Below, in pieces: positions 56,327-64,000 of a stretch of DNA of 64,000 bases (positions are counted from its first letter, which is position 1; each line of letters starts with the position of its first letter). The notes under the pieces were generated by a model, which was given only the letters and a program-made list of their open reading frames with translations, did not search any database and was not told the origin of the DNA. The position numbers and the translations under genes were made by a program. Source of the DNA: Apostichopus japonicus (taxonomy: Eukaryota > Echinodermata > Holothuroidea > Aspidochirotida > Stichopodidae); the NCBI RefSeq assembly GCF_037975245.1, contig NC_092570.1, positions 4,062,001-4,126,000 of the forward strand, in the 5' to 3' direction.

Positions 56327-57808
56327 CTCCGAGCCTAAACAGGGCTAATTATAAAATAAACATATGTCCGTGTGGTCTTTCCGAAAATAAAATTTATGAA
56401 AGTTGATTTTGTTGTGAGACGTATTAAGGTCTTTATGCAAGGTCATGCAAAGTTCAAGGCTGTTTTTTGTTACTTTTTTCCTAGCATTGGTGAGCAGCCC
56501 GCCACGCGCCATAATCCGTATAGTTGTTGTTGGTAGAATCTACGCGTTGTCACGCGTCTTTCTGCATACATATGTGCGTAACATGATATATTACATTATT
56601 TTGCATTCAGCTGTGCGCGATCGATTGGCTTGTCCAATCAAGAGTTATTATTATTGACGCTATCGGAACTTCAACCAATCAGCTGAGTGTGCGTAGCCTA
56701 CATGCTGGTTTATTCCAGTTTGCGTGACTTCAAAGAAACATATTTTCGTATTCGGGAATGATCGGTAGGCTTCATCCATTGTTTGAATTTTCATATTTTT
56801 AGGCCCTTTATTGTTAAACCGTTTCCAATTGGAATTCAAACGTTTCAATAAAGTTTCAAAGGAGAAAAGTATCCTATTCGTCTCCTGAACTGTTCCCTGT
56901 GCAATCTCTATATTTCAGACATAACCCTCGGCAGAATAATCTCATGTAAGGCGCACACGCTAACCTGACATAGGTTCAACTAAAACCCCGCCTTACAGCG
57001 TCAACAAAAATTACGAAAGCGTGAATTTCTTGACAACCGTAGCTATATATAATTCCATGATTCAGTGTAACAATCCAGCTGTATTCCAATAATTAACTAA
57101 CTCACAGGGACCAAATCACTGCACTATGATATTAATCAACTTTGATCCAGTTTTAATTTGAGTGGACCTCCTACTCTGTACGGCGTAATTTGGAAATTTT
57201 ATGTCGATACATGTGTTTGAAATGTCGACTTCCTATATCAAAAAAGGCAACAGAAACTCAAGAAATATTTCGAGAAATTGGTGAGTCGTATTAGTAGTAA
57301 CGACAATTCTTCTGTAATGATTCCACTTCAGCCTTACCTAGGTTTATGTTGGGTGACTTTTCTTGAAAAGGTTTTCAAATGTACATTCTATTTAGTTTTG
57401 ACTCTCCAGATACTTTTGAATAAAATTCACCCAAGATAGAGAGCATGGGCACGTTAACCAAACAACTTGATCCACAGATCTCAACTCCAAACCCCTTACA
57501 TCGAATCGACAATGGAGCATTGGTGACTATGTAGAGGCCTGGTAGGAGATTGCCCGTATTACTCCTGCACCGGTGAGTTGCATCCACCACCATATATAGG
57601 CGCAGATCAGTCTTGGATAATAGTAGGACGCATGTCTGTTCTCTGATACTAAGAGGAGCGCGACCATGGGTTCTCGCGTAGCGTACACGAAAATTGTTGG
57701 CAAATATACCGCCAAGATCACCGGAAATAACACTTCCCAGACCCAATGATGCTCCCAAACCTCCTTAAATTTTAGATCTCATGGCTTAGAAATTTAGATT
57801 GGGGAAAT

Positions 57809-58127
57809 ACATGGGCGTCTGCAGGAAAAAATTAAGGGACAAATAATCAAAGTAGACTTTTGTATACGATATGGGTTTGGTCCTCTCCAGTAAAAATTAT
57901 AGACTGCCCCAAATGCGATTTCCGTCTGATATTTAAAACCAAAATGAGAACTGCTGCATGTCATTTGCACAATGCTTGATCAAGCTGCGCCAAAGTTCAA
58001 TACAGGGGAATTTGAAATGCAACGTTTGGTCAAGACAAATTGGTGGGGACACGGTATATCATGTCCCCACCACTGAAAAATTTGGTGGGGACGCGTCCCG
58101 CTGTTCCCAACATGATCTGCGCCCATG
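57809..58127. mobile_element. Candidate MITE with ACATGGGCG termini
   Basis: The left end ACATGGGCGTCTGCAGG is answered by GATCTGCGCCCATGT at the right end. The right half holds inverted and direct copies of GGTGGGGAC. No target duplication was identified. Confidence 0.5.
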
Positions 58128-58394
58128 TCCACCACACCTTTAGTCTTGTTCAAGACCCTGGCATCATGCTGCTGTTACTTTTCCTGTTATAATTAAAATG
58201 AGTGCGCCCTCAAACCCCTTTCGAAAATCTTTCCAAACCAAATTCAACTGACAGGCAGATTTGTGGATGGGCGCCCTTATAGTTAGTGTTATAATTCCAC
58301 GATCTTTTATTGGACGAACGTCTTGACCAAGACTACTCTACACCTGCTAAGGTTAGGTGGGTACGGAAGCATAGAAGGGACATGGTGATGAAAG

Positions 58395-58800
58395 AGTAAC
58401 AAACTCGTCAAAATGACAAAATTCAGAAAAATTACGTTTTGCCAAGTTTAACAACTGGTCAAAACGACAAAATTATTAAATTTGCCGAGATGCAACAAGT
58501 CGTCAAAATGACAAAATTTCGAAAATTGACGTTTTGCCGAGATACAATAACTCATCAAAATGACAACTATCTGAAAATTGACGTTTTGCCGAGATACAAC
58601 AAGTCGACAAAATGAAAAAATTCTGAAAATTGACGTTTTGCCGAGATACAGCAAGTCGTCAAAATAACAAAATTCTGAAAATTGACGTTTTGCCGAGATA
58701 CAATAACTCATCAAGATGACAAAAATCTGAAAGTTGTCGTTTTGACGATTTGTATCTCAGCAAAACGTCAATTTTCAGATTTTTCTAATTTTGACGAGTC
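58395..58800. repeat. 52-bp minisatellite with a terminal inverted unit
   Basis: The word GACGTTTTGCCGAGATACAA starts at 58528, 58580, 58632 and 58684, an exact 52-bp period, with degenerate units to the left. The last unit is inverted: TTGTATCTCAGCAAAACGTC at 58750-58769 forms a hairpin with 58676-58704 (29-bp arms, about one mismatch, 45-bp loop). The open frame across it is a repeat artefact. Confidence 0.87.
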
Positions 58801-60230
58801 AACCATCATTTGCTGATATCATCAAATAATGGTTGACATCAACAAATAGTTGCTGATATCAATAATTCTTTGTTGATATCAGCAAATCATTCAATGATAT
58901 CAACAACTATTTGCTGATATCAGCAATTAATTTTTGATATCAGCAATTATTTGCTGCTATCAACAATTCCATCATATTACTAATTATTTTGCTGACATCA
59001 ACAAATCATGTGATGATATCAGTAATTGATTTAATGATATCAGCAAATGAAGTGTACATATCACTAATGCATTCTTTTCTTGATATCACCAATTCATTTA
59101 CTGTTATCACCAAATCATTTTCATCTCCCATCTTGCAATTGGTACAATGCAGTGTCACACAAATGCATAGGCTAGCCTAGCCGATGTAGCTTAAGTTTGT
59201 ACCACATATACGTACATATACGTACATTAGTACTGCCTGCTCTACTCTAGTAGGCTAGAACCAGCCTAGGCCACTGCTTTTTATATTGAACGGGGTTGTG
59301 TGGATAGGGTTCTGTCGATGGCGTTTCCAATTCCCTTTTTGTAGACGTTCGTTCGATATGCTTGAATTACTGATATCAGCAAATGAATTTTTGATATCAG
59401 CAATTCTTTGGTGATATCAGCAATTCTTTGGTGTTATCAGCAAATTTATTGGTGATATCAGTAAATCATTCAATGATATCAACAACTATTTGCTGACATC
59501 AGCAATTAATTTTTGATATCACAATTATTTGCTGCTATCAACAATTCCATCATATTACTAATTATTTTGCTGATATCAACAATCATGTGATGATATCATC
59601 ATATCAGTAATTGATTTAATGATATCAGCAAATGAAGCGTACATATCACTAATGCATTCTTTTCTTGATATCACCAATTCATTTGCTGTTATTGCCAAAT
59701 CATTTTCATCTCCCATCTTGCAATTGGTACAATGCAGTGTCACACAAATGCATAGGCCAGCCTAGCCGATGTAGCTTATGTTTGTACCATATATACGTAC
59801 ATTAGTACTGCCTGCTCTATTACACTAGTAGGCTAGTACCAGACTAGGCCACTACCTTATATTTAACGGGGTTGTGTGGATAGGGTTCTGTCGATGGCGT
59901 TTCCAATTTTCCTTTTTGCAGACGTTCGTTTGATATGCTTGAACTACTGATATCAGCAAAGTAATTGTTGATATCAGCAAATGAATTGCTGATTTCAGCA
60001 ATTCCAACATATGATTAAGTATATCATCAATCGTTTGCTGATATCAGCAATTCGGTACCTCATATCACCAATTAATTAGTGATACGTTCGAATTGGAGAT
60101 ATCAGCAAATGATTTCATGATATCAGCAAATAATTGTTGATATCAGCAATTATATGATGATATCATCAAAGGATTCGATGAAATCATCAATTAACTGCTG
60201 ATATCATTAAATTATTCCTGATATCATTTA
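58801..60230. repeat. TGATATCA palindromic satellite with about 580-bp higher-order duplication
   Basis: Dozens of words such as GCTGATATCAGCAA, GATATCAACAA and GATATCATCAA recur every 20-30 bp. A composite unit (about 58870-59370) is repeated at about 59450-59950. It includes non-satellite sequence (CATCTTGCAATTGGTACAAT, CCTAGCCGATGTAGCTTA, GGATAGGGTTCTGTCGATGG). A third satellite stretch without the unique part follows to about 60230. Confidence 0.88.
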
Positions 60231-60237
60231 CAATCTT

Positions 60238-60283
60238 TATGTAGGGAGACTCATTCGCGTCGCTGAGCAGTCTCAGCAGAGTC
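60238..60283. repeat. Short interspersed motif shared with 9000-9045
   Basis: GGAGACTCATTCGCGTCGC is identical at both sites and is followed by GAGCAG(T/A)CTCAGCA(G/A)AGT. In this copy GCTGAGCAGTCTCAGC is a near-perfect palindrome. Confidence 0.6.
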
Positions 60284-61325
60284 TAAGTGTAGGCCTACTG
60301 TACCAGTACCACCCCAATATTCTTCATTACAAAAAACAGGGCACGAGAACAACAGACCATTAGTTACTGCATTAGGCCTCTTTGACCTAGGTCTACTAGC
60401 AAAAACGCGGGAATTGTAGATGAAAACATTTTCCACAAATAAAAGTTTGAAATATTAACTGCCGGTGCTAAGACTTTGCAAGCAAGTTACAACTTTGTAC
60501 ATGATTGATACATGTAGCACTAGCAGACTGACAGGTGTATTGTCGATGTCACTAGGCCTACTGAACATAGGCCTTAGTCAGACTACAGTATATGACCTAG
60601 GCCTAGGCCTAGTCACATATTAAGTCTGGAGTAAGACTGCTCCAAACATTGGGGTTATCACATAGCCTGAAAATATAAAGTACGCCTAGGTTAACGAGGT
60701 ATAACATTTTAAGTATTGGTAGGCTAGGTCAGGTAGTGTCAGGTATGCTAAAGAAGTGTTAAAGCAGGCCTAGCCTAGGTCTAGTGAATGGCAAGTTTTG
60801 AACAAGGCCTTGGCTAGTGCTTCAAAAGTGACAATGAGATTGAAAAGTTATTTCACAGCGCCATCATACAGACAAAGAGAAATATTTTATTTTCAATTCC
60901 AACTTGGTCCAAATTTTGCCAAATGAAATGAGTCAAAGATCATGTCCAATGCCCAGAACTTGGAAGCTATTCCAGCCTAGGTCTATGGGGGGTTTTGCTT
61001 ACGTATTCAACACTCTGCCCCAACCTTGATGCACAATGTTATCCCAGATTTTGCTTTTATAAATAGTTGGAAACACTAAAGTTAGGCCTAACTTGGGAAG
61101 TGAGATCCTTGCAAGTACTAAGTAAAAATACAGGACCATGTCTTGAAGGTGAAGTATCTGTTTTGAAGATATCATCATACTAGTATCCCTTACTCCTTAG
61201 AGAAAACCATTAATGCACATAATGTCTATATACTTAACTACCTTATAAATTTCCATTTTCTATTGACAGGTCTACCCAAAAAAAAAAATTATTAAAAAGA
61301 AAATTACAAAAAAACAAATATCACA

Positions 61326-61449
61326 ATGAAACGTGGAGCTCTCATTGTCCTTGAAGGATGTGATAGGTCAGGCAAATCAACTCAAAGTAAACTGCTAACA
61401 GAAGCCTTGAAGGCCAGTGGGAGGAAAGCAGAGTTGATGAGATTTCCAG
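61326..61449 (+). CDS. DTYMK: DTYMK (thymidylate kinase), first coding exon; gene continues past the right edge
   Basis: The ATG at 61326 opens [20 protein letters not shown], followed by [20 protein letters not shown] and P. The exon stops at a CAG|GTTTGT donor after 41 codons plus one base. It matches the start of animal thymidylate kinase ([27 protein letters not shown]). The P-loop GxDRxGKST is intact at residues 11-19; it binds the ATP phosphates when dTMP is converted to dTDP for DNA synthesis. The phase-1 donor fits the next family residue (Glu, beginning with G). A possible acceptor (TATTGACAG) ends at about 61270, so the 5' UTR may be spliced. At least 2.5 kb of intron 1 follows, mostly a reversed LINE; the remaining exons lie beyond 64000. 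Confidence 0.92.
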
Positions 61450-61532
61450 GTTTGTTGACGTAGATACAAATTTTTCAATTTTGGTGGCGACCTATTTTTT
61501 GAATGCATCAGGCAACAGCATGATCGACGCCA

Positions 61533-64000
61533 TTTTTTTTTTTTTTCAAACTTTATTTTAAGAGGGTAGCTCGTTTAGCAATTTAGCTAATCGTCCACGA
61601 GGCCCTCTAATAAGACGTATAATAATATAAAATGTATGACAATTTAAGAAGTCATAAATACATTAATAATGCTTAATAAAATAGTTAAAACGTGTACAGA
61701 GTAAAGAAAATTAAGAAATTTGGTAAAAATAAAAGTGAAGTAGACCTAAACAATATCAGATACTAGACGTTTAAAATGGTTAAGATTACTTGCTAACTTT
61801 ACTCTTTTGATCTAGTTTGTTCCAGTCTTTTGCAGCAATGCATGAAAAACGGTTGTTATAAAAACTAGTGTGTCCGCCTGTAATGTGCAGGTTTCTTGTA
61901 GTAGAGGATCTTAAATTGTGATTATGAATGTTCGTAACTGGTTTAAACATCTCATTCATGTAATCCAGTCCTTAATCATTAATTGACTTGTATACCATAG
62001 TTAAAGGATTGGTTCAGGTGTCTGACATGTCTATCTTGTATGAAATAGCTTAAAAAGACAAACAGAATAGTGAAGAAACTACCATGATAGCATTCTCTGT
62101 TAAGGAGATATCACACTTTGAAGATTTCAAAATTTCTTTGCAAATGACTGGTGTTGAAAGACTTACTGTGAGGGTGTGATGTCACATCCTCACTTCCTTA
62201 ACATGTGTCAATATATTTCATTCAAAAATAATTACATTTTTTTCACAAATCTAAAAAAATATAATCAAACATTCTTCAGATGTTAAATCTCAAATACTTC
62301 CCTTGACACATATGAGATCTCCTGACGTATCTTTTGATTGAAAGTCAAAATCTTACGAAATATTTTAATAAAATAACAAAGACTTTTCAGGACTGTGAGG
62401 ATATGATGTCACAGCTAGTCTGATTTCAGCAGTTTCTACACAATCAGATAGAACTTTAAACTTGAATATCTCCTAAACGGAAAAAGGTATTTGAATAATT
62501 TCTTCACTTTTGGGTTTCTTTTATTGTCCTCTTTCATATAAGATAAACATTTGTGACAACTGAACTTATCCTTTAGCCTATACATAACATGTCTGTCAAA
62601 AGTCTTCCATCCCAACCTGGCAAATAAATCACTTGAACAATCTTCATATGTAGCATTTAAAATAATTCGTGCGGCACTTTTCTGTAATTTAATAATTCTA
62701 TCAGTTTCATGGGCAGTGGTAGTTCCCCAAACTAGACAGCAGTAGTCAAGTATTGGAAGAATGTATCCAATATAATAAAGTATGCACGTGGGAGTGTCTA
62801 TATACTGTTTAATCCTTCGCAACAGAGCTAATCATGTACTAATAGTACTACATATATAATCAATCTGAGCTTGCCATGTCAGGTGAGCATCAATTCTGAC
62901 TCCTAAAAGTTTTTCTGTATCAGAATTCTCTAATACGATATCATTCATCTTGACAGAAATATTTGTTTGTCATAGCGTTGTCTGGAACATATTAATATTG
63001 ATTTGGTTTTATAAGTATTGATTGCCATTTTATTATTCTTGCACCAATTGGAAAAATTTTTAGCATCAATATTCAACTTGCTTTGAAGAGATTCAACATT
63101 GGAGCTTGAAATGTGGAAAGTAGTATCATCTGCATACATGTCGGCTTTGCAGTGAGTTAAACATAGGCTAAAATCATTAATGTAGATTAAAAATAAGAGT
63201 GGTCCTAAGGTTGACCCTTGTGGAACGCCATTACTAATATTCATACATGAGGACGCAGTCCCTTTCATGATGACATACTGACTTCTATTCGTTAAGTACG
63301 ACTTAAACGGTTGGTTGGCGGTTTTCTTTGCGGTGGTATTCCCGCTGCCAATCTTGACGAGATGAGTTGGATATTCGTGGTTAGCGATTTGGTCTATGGT
63401 GGTACTCGCGTTGGTGATCGTTGCTAGTGAAACCTGTTATCCGTTGCTGCCTATGTTCATATCTGGACGTGTTGTTGTGGAAAGTCCCATTTGAGTGGTG
63501 TTGACTATGGTAGTTGCTGGAGGGATTTGAAACTCCCATATGCGGGGCATTCTCCATCTTTGAGCACTTCTTTCGAATGCAGATGGGGCCTATGATCGTT
63601 AGTTTGTTGATCAGCTTATCGGTGCCTTTTCTGTTGAGATACATGTACACCATGGCCATGATATAAAGATAAGTCGATTTCACCATCTGCGTATGTGAAC
63701 GACGCCATATTGTCTAAAAACTTACAATCCAGCTTATTGGTGAGTTCCTTCAGGTGAGAGTTCAACTCTATAACTTGAAGCGTATGATCATCACTCTGCG
63801 GACAGGGGCCCGAAATATAAATGCTTGGTATATGCCCAATCAGTAGCTGGATAGATGTAATGAGTTCCTCGAAATCAGCAGAAATGTCGTTGACATTTGG
63901 ATTATGTGTGTTAATGTCGTTCGTTCCAACATGAATTATATAATGGCTAAATGTATGTAGATCTTCCCTTTGAGCCAGAAGAGCGTTTCTCAAGTCCTTG
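61533..64000 (-). mobile_element. Decayed CR1-like LINE (SGNH-esterase ORF1 plus reverse transcriptase) in DTYMK intron 1
   Basis: Minus strand, 5' end beyond 64000. The ORF1 part (64000 to about 63380) has HYIIHVGTNDINTH, an SGNH-hydrolase block, and a GVH...LNRKGTDKL segment split by a frameshift, as in CR1-clade ORF1 esterases. After about 63300 the sequence jumps to reverse-transcriptase motifs: SYLTNRSQYV, GVPQGSTLGPLLFLIYI, MYADDTTF, then YILPILDYCCLVWG and KLQKSAARIILNATY. The endonuclease and N-terminal reverse-transcriptase regions are missing. A MITE (62001-62575) splits the reverse transcriptase, whose tail resumes near 61990. The 3' end has AATAAA and an A14 tail (T run at 61533-61546). 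Frameshifts and stops make it inactive. Confidence 0.85.
62001..62575. mobile_element. TTAA-type MITE family B, copy 2, inside the LINE
   Basis: Starts TTAA|AGGATTGGTTCAG at 62001 and ends AACTTATCCTTTAG, a slightly mutated terminus and TTAA. It is matched along its length by 40489-41066. It sits between the RHVMY and MVYKS parts of the reverse transcriptase, so it inserted after the LINE. Confidence 0.87.

Larger units (their letters stand above)
50139..61325. other. Head-to-head intergenic region PEX1/DTYMK
   Basis: About 11.2 kb with no supported gene. From 50.2 to 56.0 kb I see only AT-rich DNA and small open frames with no recognisable domain. A hAT-like MITE lies at 56068-56326 and another inverted-repeat element at 57809-58127. 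Satellite arrays fill 58395-60230. Promoters for PEX1 (near 50.2 kb) and DTYMK (near or before 61.3 kb) must be here but show no diagnostic motif. Confidence 0.55.

Noticed and set aside
57375-57758. 127-codon minus-strand open frame
   Set aside because: No recognisable motif; a second open frame overlaps it in another phase, and composition looks non-coding.
58448-58714. Minus-strand open frame with a repeating CISAKRQF peptide
   Set aside because: Generated by the 52-bp minisatellite; no domain or splice context.
58801-60230. Regularly spaced repeats looking like a CRISPR array
   Set aside because: The repeats are degenerate, palindromic, and separated by 5-15 bp of similar sequence, not unique spacers; this is an animal satellite with no cas genes.

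Overview
This is a 64-kb piece of an intron-rich, repeat-rich animal nuclear genome. The proteins match animal (human-like) orthologues, introns are GT-AG, and the AT-rich non-coding DNA is full of short inverted-repeat elements, tRNA-derived SINEs and LINE fragments. The frequent TAGGCCTA-type words in non-coding DNA suggest a marine deuterostome invertebrate, probably an echinoderm. That species-level guess is inference. No rRNA gene, intact tRNA gene, bacterial operon or CRISPR array was seen.

Five protein-coding genes can be supported. (1) 5180-5546, minus: first coding exon of an actin-binding protein with a filamin/alpha-actinin-type calponin-homology domain; the rest runs off the left edge or is unrecognised. 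(2) 11536-14748, minus: TRAPPC1, complete in four exons (140 aa). (3) 17881-21512, plus: RPP38 (RNase P/MRP subunit p38), complete in five exons (313 aa). (4) 30633-50138, minus: PEX1, the peroxisomal AAA+ ATPase, complete in nineteen exons (1478 aa). All exon phases agree and the summed coding length is divisible by three. (5) 61326-61449, plus: first coding exon of DTYMK (thymidylate kinase); the rest lies beyond the right edge. TRAPPC1/RPP38 and PEX1/DTYMK are head-to-head pairs; RPP38/PEX1 are tail-to-tail. These are unrelated housekeeping genes (vesicle tethering, RNA processing, peroxisome import, dTTP synthesis) and nothing suggests they work as a system.

Much of the rest is mobile or repetitive DNA. 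There are TTAA-flanked MITEs (three copies of one family around RPP38, two of another in PEX1 and inside a LINE) and hAT-like MITEs with perfect 8-bp target duplications at 6.9 and 56 kb. A GC-rich MITE is nested inside another MITE at 16.9 kb. Two copies of a tRNA-headed SINE lie at 10 and 48 kb. A decayed CR1-like LINE with an SGNH-esterase ORF1 fills the DTYMK intron, and older LINE tails lie in PEX1 introns. At 58.4-60.2 kb a 52-bp minisatellite adjoins a satellite built on the palindrome TGATATCA, with a roughly 580-bp higher-order duplication.

The most notable local events are two partial exon duplications into adjacent introns: the 3' end of TRAPPC1 exon 2, with its splice donor, and a decaying minisatellite seeded by the 3' end of PEX1 exon 13. 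I found no convincing new multi-gene system in this window.
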